Assembly: GCA_947467345.1 (NCBI GenBank)
Contig: CANIHD010000005.1
Location: 62,001 to 126,000 of the forward strand
DNA: 64,000 bases
Source of the DNA: Alphaproteobacteria bacterium
GTDB taxonomy: Bacteria; Pseudomonadota; Alphaproteobacteria; Micropepsales; Micropepsaceae
Reading direction: 5' to 3'
Position 1 is the first letter of the stretch; each line of letters opens with the position of its first letter. Below, piece by piece: positions 29,401 through 39,531 of the stretch. The position numbers and the translations under genes were made by a program. The notes beneath the pieces were generated by a model. It did no database searches. It was not told the DNA's origin and was given only the letters and a program-made list of their open reading frames with translations.

Positions 29401-31497
29401 TCATCCGGCGCGCAAGTAACGCACGGCTTCGTCGCGGCCGAACAGATAGAGCAGGGTGCGTAACGCCTCGCCGCGTGGTGATTTCAGCTCCGGATCGCGG
29501 CCGAGGATCAGTTTGGAATCATCGCGCGCGGTCGCCAGCAGCTCTCCGTGTACGGACAGGTCGGCGAAGCGGAACTTCGGCATGCCGCTTTGTTTGACGC
29601 CCAGCAATTCGCCTGCGCCGCGCAGGCGAAGATCTTCCTCGGCAATTACAAAGCCGTCGTCGGTGCGCCGGAGAGCCGCCAGGCGTTGTTTGGCCGTGGG
29701 ACCAAGCGGTGGGTGATAGACGAGGAGGCAGGTGGAGCGCGCCGCGCCGCGTCCGACGCGCCCGCGCAATTGGTGCAATTGCGCGAGGCCAAAACGCTCG
29801 GCGTGTTCGATGACGATGATGCTGGCTTCCGGAACATCGACGCCGACTTCGATCACGGTTGTGGCCACCAGAATTTTGGTTTCGCCGGATTTGAATTCCG
29901 CCATGGCCGCGTCGCGGTCGGGGCTTTTCATGCGGCCATGCGCGAGACCAACAGTCTGGCCCATAGCTTTGGTCAAATAGTCGGCGCGTTCCTCGGCTGC
30001 GGCGAGGTCGATCTTCTCGGACTCTTCCACGAGCGGACACACCCAATAGGCGCGCGCATCGCGTGCAATCGCCCGGCGCAACGCCTCGATGACCTCGTCC
30101 AGACGTGACGCAGGCAATACGCGCGTTTCCACCGGTTTGCGTCCAGGCGGCTTGCCGCCGAGGCGCGAGACATCCATGTCGCCATAGGCGGTCAATTGCA
30201 GGGTTCGTGGGATTGGCGTTGCGGTCATCACCAGAACATCGGCGGGCTCCTCCCCTTTGCCTTGTAGTTTCAAGCGTTGATGAACGCCGAAACGATGCTG
30301 TTCATCGACCACGGCAAGGCCGAGATCGCGGAACGCGACGTCATCCGAGAACAGCGCATGCGTGCCGATCACGATATCGATCGCTCCGGCGGTGAGTGCT
30401 TCGAGCAGCTTGACGCGATTTGGTCCGCGTTCGCGTCCAGTTAGCAACGCAAGGCGCACACCTGCCGCGCGCGCCATGAGGTCCAGCGATGTTGCGTGCT
30501 GGCGGGCGAGAAGTTCGGTGGGCGCCATGAACGCGCCTTGCGTGCCGGCCTCCACCGCCGTCAGAAGCGCCATCATCGCGACCACGGTTTTGCCCGATCC
30601 GACATCGCCTTGCAGCAGCCGCACCATGCGCGACGGGCTTGCCATGTCGTCTTCGATTTCGCGATTGGCCTGAATTTGCGCGTAGGTCAGTGTGAAGGGG
30701 AGCGCTTGCAGCGCTTTGAGGCGCAGCCTTCCATCGCCTTTGAGCTTGCGGCCCGGTCGCGCGCGCTGATGCTGCCGGATCAGCGTGATCGCCAACTGAT
30801 TGGCGAGAAGTTCGTCATAGGCCAGCCGCATGCGCTCGGGCGCACCGGCCGCAAGCGCGTCGGACGTGGCGGGCAGATGCGCTTTGCGCAGCGCCTCCGC
30901 GAAAGCGGGAAAATGTCGCTGCTTGAGATAGGCTTGATCTTGCCATTCCGGCATTGCGGGAACATCCGCTAGCGCGCGTGCAATCACCCGCCCGAGCACA
31001 CGCGCGGACAGGCCCTCGGTTGTGGGATAGAGCGGCTCCATCTCGGGAATGCGGACCGCTTGCTCGGGCGGCACCACATAATCGGGATGCGCCATTTGCA
31101 GACGCCCGTCGAACATCTCGATGCGCCCCGAAATGACGCGCGTCGATCCCGTCGGGAGGTTGCGCTTTATCGTGTCCTCGTAAGGCGTGAAATAAACGAG
31201 ATCGATCGTGCCTGTGGCGTCGCTGCAGGAGACGCGATAGGGCTGGCGCTTACGGGGCGGCGGCGCTTTGTGCTCGCCCACTTGGACGGTGACGGTGGCA
31301 ATGCGTCCGGGCTCGGCCGTGGCTAGCGTTGGCTGGTAGCTGCGGTCGATGATCCCGGCCGGCAAATGGAATACAAGATCGAGGCAGCGGGGCGGCATCC
31401 GCCCGACGACTTTGCCGATCAGCTTCTCCACCTTCGGACCCACGCCGGGCAGGTTCCGGGCGTCCTTGAACAGGGTATTGAGAATCGCTGGCCGCAT
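29401..31497 (-). CDS. recG: ATP-dependent DNA helicase RecG
   Basis: Branch-migrating helicase for stalled forks and recombination intermediates (698 aa). N-terminal wedge begins LFKDARNLPGVGPKVEKL; helicase motifs follow: LLQGDVGSGKTVVA (Walker A), MAPTELLARQH, IVIGTHALF, VVDEQHRFGVHQR, MTATPIPRTL, TTVIEVGVDVPEAS and QLHQLRGRVGRG. The start at 31497 (MRPAILNTLF) matches the family; the longer upstream frame is antisense to sdhE. Divergent from sdhE and mfd. Confidence 0.97.
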   Translation of the reverse strand: MRPAILNTLFKDARNLPGVGPKVEKLIGKVVGRMPPRCLDLVFHLPAGIIDRSYQPTLATAEPGRIATVTVQVGEHKAPPPRKRQPYRVSCSDATGTIDLVYFTPYEDTIKRNLPTGSTRVISGRIEMFDGRLQMAHPDYVVPPEQAVRIPEMEPLYPTTEGLSARVLGRVIARALADVPAMPEWQDQAYLKQRHFPAFAEALRKAHLPATSDALAAGAPERMRLAYDELLANQLAITLIRQHQRARPGRKLKGDGRLRLKALQALPFTLTYAQIQANREIEDDMASPSRMVRLLQGDVGSGKTVVAMMALLTAVEAGTQGAFMAPTELLARQHATSLDLMARAAGVRLALLTGRERGPNRVKLLEALTAGAIDIVIGTHALFSDDVAFRDLGLAVVDEQHRFGVHQRLKLQGKGEEPADVLVMTATPIPRTLQLTAYGDMDVSRLGGKPPGRKPVETRVLPASRLDEVIEALRRAIARDARAYWVCPLVEESEKIDLAAAEERADYLTKAMGQTVGLAHGRMKSPDRDAAMAEFKSGETKILVATTVIEVGVDVPEASIIVIEHAERFGLAQLHQLRGRVGRGAARSTCLLVYHPPLGPTAKQRLAALRRTDDGFVIAEEDLRLRGAGELLGVKQSGMPKFRFADLSVHGELLATARDDSKLILGRDPELKSPRGEALRTLLYLFGRDEAVRYLRAG

Positions 31498-31557
31498 AGG
31501 GCGCACGATAGGGACGAAGCGGTGGAAGTGGGAGCGGCGCCGCGCTATGAGAGCGCG

Positions 31558-31845
31558 ATGGACGCCGCAATCGCCCCCAAGGATATCGAAACCCGCAGGA
31601 GAATGCTGCTTTTTCGGGCTCAGCGCCGCGGATTTCGCGAGATGGACCTGATTTTCGGCGCCTATTCCGATGCCCATCTGGGGCGCCTGGGCGCCGCCGA
31701 GCTCGACCGTTTCGAGGCACTGCTCGATGTCCCCGATTGGGTGCTGTGGGGTTGGATCGTGGGGAACGATCCGGTTCCGGCCGAGTTCGATGACGAGGTC
31801 TTCGCGCAACTCAGCGCCTATCGCGACAATATTCGCATCGCTTGA
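31558..31845 (+). CDS. sdhE: succinate dehydrogenase assembly factor 2 family (SdhE)
   Basis: Small protein (95 aa) that promotes covalent flavinylation of SdhA. The family core is FRAQRRGFREMDLIFGAY, containing the RGxxE motif, followed by LDRFEALLDVPDWVLWGWI. Its location between recG and mfd is common in Alphaproteobacteria. The ATG at 31558 is chosen from domain length; a GTG upstream is possible. mfd begins 10 bases after its stop. Confidence 0.9.
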   Translation: MDAAIAPKDIETRRRMLLFRAQRRGFREMDLIFGAYSDAHLGRLGAAELDRFEALLDVPDWVLWGWIVGNDPVPAEFDDEVFAQLSAYRDNIRIA

Positions 31846-31855
31846 AGGGTTTTCC

Positions 31856-34800
31856 TTGGAACGCTTGACCGCTCTCGCCCGCGACCCGGCGCGCCTCTCC
31901 GTCAGTGGCGCGCCCGAAGGGTACGATGCCTATGCCGCTGCCGAAGCCGCGCGCCGCCGGAACGGGCTTGTTCTGTTCGTGGCGCCGGATGACCAGCGCG
32001 CCAATGCCGCCGTGGATGCGGCGCGGTTTTTTGCGCCCAATTTGCGGGTGCTGCATTTCCCCGCGTGGGATTGCCTTCCCTTCGATCGTGTGTCGCCGCG
32101 CGGAGATATTGAAAGCGAGCGTCTCGCGACGCTAGCAGTGCTTGCGGCGCGCGGCGAAAACGCCGGTCCCGCTTTGGTCGTCACCACGGTGAACGCCGCC
32201 ATTCAGCGCGTGCCGCCGCGGAAATTCGTCGCCGAGGCAAGCTTCCTCGCCAGGGCCGGCGCCTATGTCGATCTCGACGCGCTGACATTATTTCTCGCGC
32301 GTAATTCCTATGTTCGCACCAGCACGGTGCGCGAGCCCGGCGAATATGCCTTGCGCGGCGGCATCGTCGATCTGTGGCCGCCGGGGACCGATGAACCTCT
32401 GCGGTTGGATTTCTTCGGAACGCATTTGGAAACCATTCGCCGCTTCGATGCGGAGTCGCAGCGCTCCAGCGACTCTGTGCCGGAAATCGAACTCCTCCCG
32501 GCCAGCGAAGCGCCGCTTGATCCAGAGTCTATCAGCCGGTTTCGCACCGGCTATGTGGCGACATTCAGTGCTGTCACCGACGGCGATCCGCTTTACGAAG
32601 CGGTCAGCGCCGGGCGCAAACACGCCGGCATGGAGCATTGGCTACCGCTTTATTACGACGGCCTGGACACATTGTTCGACTATATCGGCCGCGTGCCGGT
32701 GTTTTTGGGTCCGCAAGTTGGCGAGGCCCTGCACGCGCGCCTCGAATTGGTGGCGGATTATTACGCAACGCGTAAAGCGCTGCGTGCCGGCGAGGGCGAA
32801 CACAAAGGTACGGCGGTTGCGGCGCCCTATAAACCGTTGAAACCGGCTGCTCTCTATCTCACCGAGAAAGAATGGGAGCAGGCGCTCTGCAACCGGCCCG
32901 TGCGCACGCTTTCTCCTTACGCGGCGCCCGATTCCAAAAACGCGCTCGACGCAGGCGGAAAGCCGGGACGCGATTTCGCGCCCGAGCGCGCGCAAGAGGC
33001 AGGCACGGCCGCCGTCGAAACCGGCTTACGCGTGAACGTTTTCGACGTTGCCGCCGCGCATATCAAAGCGCTGCAGCAAAAGGGCAAGCGCGTGCTGATC
33101 GCGTGTTGGAGCGAAGGCTCCGCCGAGCGCATGGGCGGGGTTCTGTCCGATCATGGCATTGCTGCTGTCAAACGCGTGGACGATTGGCGCGGGGCAGAAG
33201 CGCTTCATGTCAGTGCTTTAGCCCTGGGCGTTCTTGGCATCGAGCACGGATTCGAGGCGCCTGATTTTGCCGTCATCACCGAACAAGACGTTCTTGGCGA
33301 CCGCATGGTGCGCCAGCGTTCGCGCCAGAAGCGTTCGCAGAATTTCCTGTTCGAAGCCTCTGCGCTTTCGCCCGGCGATCTTGTTACGCACATCGAACAC
33401 GGCGTCGGGCGCTATGTCGGGTTGAAGACCATCGAGGTCACCGGCGCGCCGCATGATTGCCTGGAATTGAAATATGACGGCGGAAAATTGTTTTTGCCGG
33501 TTGAGAATATCGAACTTCTGACGCGTTACGGTTCGGAAGATTCAGAAATTCAGCTCGATAAGCTCGGCGGTGGCGCCTGGCAAAGCCGCAAAGCGAAGAT
33601 GCGCCAGCGCGTGCGCGAAATCGCAGCAGAGCTGATCCGCGTCGCCGCTGCACGCGCGATCAAGCAAGTCGCCGCCATGGACCCGCCCACCGGCATCTAT
33701 GATGAATTCTGCGCGCGCTTTCCCTACCAAGAAACCGAGGATCAGGAACGCGCCATTGCCGATGTGATCGAAGATCTTGCCCGGGGCCGCCCCATGGATC
33801 GGTTGATCTGCGGCGATGTCGGGTTCGGCAAGACCGAAGTCGCGCTCCGCGCCGCTTTCATCGTGGCCATGACCGGCAAGCAAGTTGCCGTGGTCGTGCC
33901 GACCACACTCCTCGCGCGCCAGCATTTCCGCAATTTCTCGGCGCGGTTCGCCGGATATCCGCTGCGTCTGGGCCAGCTCTCACGCTTCGCGACCAACAAG
34001 GAAGCGAAGGAAACAAAAATTGGGCTGGGCAGTGGCGATGTCGATATCGTCATCGGCACACATGCGCTTCTGGCGAAAGACATTACGTTCAAAAATCTCG
34101 GTCTCGTTATTGTCGATGAAGAGCAACATTTCGGCGTGGTGCATAAAGAACGCCTGAAAGGCCTCCGCTCCGATGTTCATGTGCTTACGCTCACCGCGAC
34201 CCCGATTCCGCGCACCTTGCAGCTTGCGTTGTCCGGTGTTCGCGATCTCTCGCTGATCACGACCCCACCGGTCGACCGCTTGGCGGTACGCACCTATGTC
34301 ACGCCTTACGACCCGCTCATCATTCGCGAGTCGCTTCTGCGCGAGCACTATCGCGGCGGACAAAGTTTCTATGTCGTGCCGCGCATCGCGGATCTCGTCT
34401 CCGCTGCGGAATATTTGAAGGAGACCGTGCCGGAGGTAAAAATCACCACCGCGCACGGCCAGATGCCGACGGCGCAGCTCGAAGATGCGATGACAGCTTT
34501 TTACGACGGCAAGATCGACGTTCTGCTCTCCACCAATATCGTGGAGAGCGGCCTCGATATTCCGACGGCGAACACCTTGATCGTGCATCGCGCCGACATG
34601 TTCGGCCTGTCGCAGCTCTATCAATTGCGCGGCCGCATCGGGCGCTCCAAGCAACGCGCTTACGCCTATCTGACGACACCGGCCGACCGCAAACTCACCG
34701 ACACCGCCGAGCGCCGCCTGCATGTGCTCTCGTCGCTGGATACGCTGGGCGCGGGCTTCTCGGTAGCTAGCCACGATCTGGATATTCGCGGCGCCGGCAA

Positions 34801-35377
34801 TCTGGTCGGCGACGAACAATCCGGCCATGTGCGTGAAGTCGGCATCGAGCTCTATCAGAACATGCTGGAAGAGGCCGTCGCATCGATGCGCGAAGGCGGC
34901 GAGGGCGCGGAAGAAAGCGAGACCTGGTCGCCGCAGATCAGCCTGGGCGCGCCGGTTCTCATCCCGGAAACCTATGTGTCTGACCTCACCGTGCGTATGG
35001 CGCTCTATCGCCGCCTGTCAGAGCTTGCCGACAGCAATGAGATCGAGGGCTTCGCGGCGGAACTGATCGACCGCTTCGGCCCCATCCCGGATGAGGTGAA
35101 GAATCTCCTCAAGATCGTTGCGATCAAACAGCTTTGCCATATCGCGCAAGTCGAGAAAATCGACGCCGGTCCCAAGGGCGCGACCATCGCCTTCCGCAAC
35201 AAATCCTTCCCAAACCCAACGGGCCTCATCCGCCTGATCACCGAAAACCCCAGTGTCATGCGTGTGCGGCCCGACCAAACGCTCGTCATCATGCGCGAAT
35301 GGCCGACGCCGGAGGCGCGGCTTAAGGCGGCCGAAGCGGTTCTGGGGCAGCTCGCACGCCTCGCCCAAGCGGCCTGA
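31856..35377 (+). CDS. mfd: transcription-repair coupling factor
   Basis: Removes stalled RNA polymerase and recruits UvrA (about 1173 aa). N-terminal UvrB-homology region contains FPAWDCLPFDRVSP and REPGEYALRGGIVDLWPPG; the polymerase-binding region has GDLVTHIEHGVGRYVGL; the RecG-like motor has ICGDVGFGKTEVA, VVPTTLLARQH, VDEEQHFGVVHKERLK, LTATPIPRTL, STNIVESGLDIP and QLRGRIGRS; the C-terminal TRCF domain ends the chain. A TTG at 31856, six bases after GAAGGG, is the best start: no ATG fits and upstream codons overlap sdhE. Confidence 0.96.
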   Translation: MERLTALARDPARLSVSGAPEGYDAYAAAEAARRRNGLVLFVAPDDQRANAAVDAARFFAPNLRVLHFPAWDCLPFDRVSPRGDIESERLATLAVLAARGENAGPALVVTTVNAAIQRVPPRKFVAEASFLARAGAYVDLDALTLFLARNSYVRTSTVREPGEYALRGGIVDLWPPGTDEPLRLDFFGTHLETIRRFDAESQRSSDSVPEIELLPASEAPLDPESISRFRTGYVATFSAVTDGDPLYEAVSAGRKHAGMEHWLPLYYDGLDTLFDYIGRVPVFLGPQVGEALHARLELVADYYATRKALRAGEGEHKGTAVAAPYKPLKPAALYLTEKEWEQALCNRPVRTLSPYAAPDSKNALDAGGKPGRDFAPERAQEAGTAAVETGLRVNVFDVAAAHIKALQQKGKRVLIACWSEGSAERMGGVLSDHGIAAVKRVDDWRGAEALHVSALALGVLGIEHGFEAPDFAVITEQDVLGDRMVRQRSRQKRSQNFLFEASALSPGDLVTHIEHGVGRYVGLKTIEVTGAPHDCLELKYDGGKLFLPVENIELLTRYGSEDSEIQLDKLGGGAWQSRKAKMRQRVREIAAELIRVAAARAIKQVAAMDPPTGIYDEFCARFPYQETEDQERAIADVIEDLARGRPMDRLICGDVGFGKTEVALRAAFIVAMTGKQVAVVVPTTLLARQHFRNFSARFAGYPLRLGQLSRFATNKEAKETKIGLGSGDVDIVIGTHALLAKDITFKNLGLVIVDEEQHFGVVHKERLKGLRSDVHVLTLTATPIPRTLQLALSGVRDLSLITTPPVDRLAVRTYVTPYDPLIIRESLLREHYRGGQSFYVVPRIADLVSAAEYLKETVPEVKITTAHGQMPTAQLEDAMTAFYDGKIDVLLSTNIVESGLDIPTANTLIVHRADMFGLSQLYQLRGRIGRSKQRAYAYLTTPADRKLTDTAERRLHVLSSLDTLGAGFSVASHDLDIRGAGNLVGDEQSGHVREVGIELYQNMLEEAVASMREGGEGAEESETWSPQISLGAPVLIPETYVSDLTVRMALYRRLSELADSNEIEGFAAELIDRFGPIPDEVKNLLKIVAIKQLCHIAQVEKIDAGPKGATIAFRNKSFPNPTGLIRLITENPSVMRVRPDQTLVIMREWPTPEARLKAAEAVLGQLARLAQAA

Positions 35378-35398
35378 TACGGCAGCCGGATTGGAAAT

Positions 35399-35421
35399 TC
35401 CTCTCCTGCAGGGGGAGAGGA
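35399..35421 (+). terminator. hairpin downstream of mfd
   Basis: Perfect 8-bp stem TCCTCTCC / GGAGAGGA with a 7-base loop, 22 bases past the mfd stop. No T-run follows directly, so termination is only suggested. Confidence 0.4.
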
Positions 35422-35521
35422 AGGCTTTGGCCGGGATTTTGGGGTTTTAAACCTCCATCTCCCAATAGACGCGCGCGCCTCCCGTGCTAGGTTTGGGCTT
35501 CTCGGAATCGGGGTTGTTGTC

Positions 35522-36496
35522 ATGAATTTCGGCATTGCCGCGCGCATCGTGGTTGCGTTGGCCTTGGCTTGCACATCGGTCTACGCGCAGGACGCGGCTG
35601 CACCGGCGGAAGAATTGCCGACGCCGCTCTTTCCGCTGGAAGTCACTGACGCCGACTATCCGATCGATTCGCTTCTGGCGGCCGAGGAAGGGCGCGTCGT
35701 TCTGAACGTGGAGATCGGCGCCGACGGTCTGGTGAAGAACGTCTTTGTCGAAGGCTCCAGCGGCTTCCCCCGACTCGATGCCGCCGCGGCCTATTTCGCC
35801 AAAGCACGCTGGCGCTTCAAAACCTCGGCGGCCGCAACGATCCGAGTTGTCGTGCCGTGGAACGTGCCGAGCGCAGGCGCAGAACGCTATTTGATCTACG
35901 TGCCGGCGCCGGGGCAGGGAACGGTCGCAGCGACGCGCCGGCCGCCGCTGCCCAACGCGCCCATTGTGAACGAATATCCCGATCCCGCTTTGCGCCTTGC
36001 CGAGCAGGGCATTGCCGGCGTGACCTATCGCGTTCTTGAAAATGGCACGGTTGGCGAAGTGCGGATTGTGGAATCGAGCGGCTCTCCGCGCCTGGACGAC
36101 GCGGTGTATCGGATGATGATCGATCGCTGGCGCTTTGAGCCCGCCAAGTTCGATGGCAAGTCAGTCGCTACATTCAGAAGTTCGGCCATCGCTTTTATCA
36201 TTCCCGGTGCGCCGCCAACCCGCGTCTGTCACCGCCGTCCGGTGATCGCCCAGGAAGAAACGCGCGTTTTCGGACGGCTGGATTTTGCACCCGACGCGCC
36301 TGTGCAGCGCCTCATCAATAAGTGGGTGTTCGTTGGCGCCGATGGCATGCTTGCCGATGCGCTTCTGCTGACCAACAAGGGGTGGGTCCACCTCGGCCGG
36401 CGCGGCGCCGAACGTGTCACCGGCGGCGCAGCCTTTCCGCGTCCCACCACTCCCGAAGGTTGCTGGTATTTCGATCCGGTTCCGCTGGCGGGGTAG
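35522..36496 (+). CDS. periplasmic protein with two TonB C-terminal-like domains
   Basis: Exported protein (324 aa): signal peptide MNFGIAARIVVALALACTSVYA, cleavage near YAQ-DA. Two TonB_C-like modules occur in tandem: residues about 40-100 (EEGRVVLNVEIGADGLVKNV...SSGFPRLD...ARWRFKT) and about 145-215 (EQGIAGVTYRVLENGTVGEV...SSGSPRLDDAV...RWRFEPA). A third region of about 100 residues has no recognised domain. There is no membrane anchor or Pro-rich spacer as in true TonB, and no exbBD or receptor nearby, so energy transduction is unlikely; a periplasmic binding role is more plausible. Confidence 0.75.
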   Translation: MNFGIAARIVVALALACTSVYAQDAAAPAEELPTPLFPLEVTDADYPIDSLLAAEEGRVVLNVEIGADGLVKNVFVEGSSGFPRLDAAAAYFAKARWRFKTSAAATIRVVVPWNVPSAGAERYLIYVPAPGQGTVAATRRPPLPNAPIVNEYPDPALRLAEQGIAGVTYRVLENGTVGEVRIVESSGSPRLDDAVYRMMIDRWRFEPAKFDGKSVATFRSSAIAFIIPGAPPTRVCHRRPVIAQEETRVFGRLDFAPDAPVQRLINKWVFVGADGMLADALLLTNKGWVHLGRRGAERVTGGAAFPRPTTPEGCWYFDPVPLAG

Positions 36497-36554
36497 GGCG
36501 CACACCGCCCGAGATTCTCAATACATCACATCCGTTCAAGAGGCATCTCTCCCC

Positions 36555-39529
36555 ATGCCATCCGTTCTTAGTCCCGCCGAAGCCCTGGGGCTTTCCGGCG
36601 CTACGCTTGAGGGCCGCGTCCTGCGCGCCGCGCATCACGTTTCCGACGCGACCTACGCACGGATGGCCGACCGGCTGCGTGCGGACGCCTGGGCCAGCAA
36701 GATGATCTAGAGCATGAAGGCGTCGAAGAGGCCGTGCGCATCATGCTGCGTCCGCTCCTCGTGATGCCGGAGCAGCTTTCATATGTTCATCACGTCTGCC
36801 TGCAGTTGACCGAGGCGCTCAAGCGCTTGCCGACGCTCTATCTCGAAGATGAACGCGTCCGGGAGATCGTCGCGATCACGCCGGACGAGGAGCGCTGGCT
36901 GCGCGATACGTGGACGCCCGCGCATCAGCATTTCAATTCCATCTATGGCCGTCTCGATGCAGTGTGCGACTTCACAGGCGCGGCCTGGCAGGATTCGCTC
37001 CATTTCATGGAGGCCAATCTTTCCAGCGTCGGCGGCATTCATTTCTCGCCCGTGGCGGAAGATCTCGTCATGCGCGACGTGGTGCCGACTCTATTCGCGC
37101 ATAATCCCGAATTGCGGATTTCAATGCCGCGCGACCAGCGCGACCTCTTCGTGCAGCTTCTGATCGACCACGCCCGCGCCATTGGCCGCGAGAGCTGCAA
37201 CCTCTGCTTTGTCGAAGCGAAATATGTCCATGACGGCCCCAACGAACAATCGATTCTCAGCGAATATCTTTCAAAGAAGCACGATCTCACCATTGCGCAT
37301 GCCGATCCGCGCGAGCTGCGCGTCGTCGGCGACGAAGTCTATTGCGGCGATGTACGGATCGACGTCGCCTATCGCGACTATGAGGTGCGCGAGCTGATCG
37401 CGCGCGAGAAGGAAAATGGCGCGCCGCTCGAAGCCATGCGGCTTCTGTTCCGGCAAAACCGCGTGATCTCTTCGATGGTCGGCGATTTCGACCACAAAAG
37501 CGGCCTCGAAATTCTCACCGATCCGGTGCTATCCGAAAAATATTTCGGCACCGATGACCGCCGTCTGTTTGGCCGCCATGTGCTGTGGACGCGGGTGATC
37601 GGCGAACGCAAGACGAGCTTGCCGGGCGGCCGCGAAGGCGAGCTTATGTCCTACGCACGGCGGAACCGCGAAATCCTGGTGCTGAAGCCCAACCGTGCCT
37701 ATGGCGGAACCGGCGTTGTGCTCGGAGCATCCGCCAGCCAGGCCGAATGGGAGAAGGCGCTGGACGAAGCGGCTTCTCTTTCCGCGAACCCTGAATTGTC
37801 ATCGGTGGTCCAGACCGCGACACGGCTTCCGGTGCATGAGTTTCCGGTGGTGGGTGCTGATGGGCGCGTGTTCAGCGAGCCCTTCTATGCGGTGATGGGT
37901 TTCGCCGCGACCGAGAACGGCCTCGGCACCATGTGTCGCGTGTCGCAGAAGCAAGTCGTCAACGTCGCGCAGCGCGGTGGTCTTGCGGCGCTCTTGGAAG
38001 CGGAAGCGCCGCCGGAACTGACGATCCCCACACGCTCGATGAACCGCGCCGCGGGCGCTGAAACGGATTTGCGCGAACACATTCGCGAGCTTCGCCATCT
38101 CGACAACACGATCGGCGTTCTGGGCTGGGCTGAAGAAACCATGCTGCCCGCCGCTGGCCGCGGCGAGCGCGGCGCGCAATTGGCGGTGCTGGAAGGCCTC
38201 CGCCACGCGCTGCTTGTTTCTGACAGCCTGGGCGATCTTGTCGAGGAGGTTGCAGGGCAGACCGAGCTTTCCGGCAATTGGCCGCGCGAGATTCAGCTAC
38301 TGCGCCGCCTGCGCCGCCAGTCTCTGGCATTGCCGCAGGACCTTGTTCGCCATTTCGCCGCCGCGCGGTCCAAAGCTTTGGGCGCTTGGGAAGACGCGCG
38401 CGAGAAGAATGATTTCGGTGTGTTCGCGCGTCCCTTCGACGAATTGCTCGGTCTCCTGCGCGCCAAGGCGTCAGCACTTTCCAGCGATGGCGATCCCTAC
38501 AACGCGCTGCTGGATGAAAACGAACCGGGCATGACACGGGCGCGACTCGATCCTGTCTTGAGCGAAATCCGCACACGGCTCATTCCGATGGCGCGGCGCG
38601 CGGCGGAAACGACAGCGAAGCATGATGGCCTTCTAAAAGGCCGCGTGTTTGCGGAAAGTCAGCAATGGGAGTTATGCCGCCAATTGCTGGGCTCGATAGG
38701 GTTTGAATTCGAGCGTGGGCGGCTGGACCGCTCGACGCATCCGTTCACGCTCTATGTTGGCGCGAACGACGTGCGTCTGACGATTCGTGTGGATGAGAAC
38801 GATCTCTCGTCAGCGCTTCTCGCTTTGCTGCACGAGGGCGGGCACGGGCTCTACGACCAAGGGTACGATCCGGGGGATCAGGGAACGCTTCTGGGCGAAG
38901 CCCCGGGCATGGGCATCCACGAATGCCAGGCGCGGCTATGGGAAAACCATGTCGGACGCAGCCCCGCATTTTGGCGGTTTCTGTTTCCGCGCCTGCGCGA
39001 ATTGTTTCCCGATGCGGTGAAGAATCTTGACGCCGACACGATGTGCAGCGCTGTCAATGTGGTGCGTCCCGGCGTGAATCGCGTTTCCGCCGACGAGATG
39101 TCATACCATTTGCACATCATGCTGCGTTACGAGCTGGAGGTCGCGCTGATTTTCGGTGAGCTTGCCGTTCGCGATCTTCCTGCCGAGTGGGCGGAGCGCA
39201 GCGGCGCGCTGATCGGCGCGGTGCCATCGTCGGATCTCGACGGCGTTCTTCAGGACGTGCATTGGGCGCTCGGCAGTTTCGGTTTTTTCCCGACCTACAC
39301 GCTGGGAAGCATCTATGCGGCGCAACTCGTAGAAGCCTATGGGCGCGATCGTCCTTTGCAGGATGAAATCGCGCGCGGCGAATTCGGCGGCTTGCGCGGC
39401 TGGCTCAGCACACATGTGTATCGCCTAGGCCATCGCGTCGAAGCGGAAGATATCATCGCCAAGGCCACGGGTAGTGGCCTCGACAGCGGCGCCTTCTTTC
39501 GCCACCTGGAGGCGAAATTCGAACGCTGA
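36555..39529 (+). CDS. ATP-grasp-like domain fused to M32 carboxypeptidase, probable frameshift near 36703
   Basis: A single frame from a GTG at 36734 encodes 931 aa. Its first half (to about residue 430) has FMEANLSSVGGIHF and LVLKPNRAYGGTGVVLG, resembling a permuted ATP-grasp or glutathionylspermidine-synthase-type ligase; this part is tentative. The second half is a clear M32 (Taq-type) metallocarboxypeptidase: LGWAEETMLPAAG, zinc site HEGGH at about residue 700, and the third ligand in GIHECQARLWENHVGR about 26 residues on. The upstream frame (ATG at 36555, LSPAEALGLSGATLEGR...WASK) continues into DLEHEGVEEAVRIMLRP if one G is added near 36703, giving about 991 aa. Confidence 0.75.
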
Positions 39530-39531
39530 TT

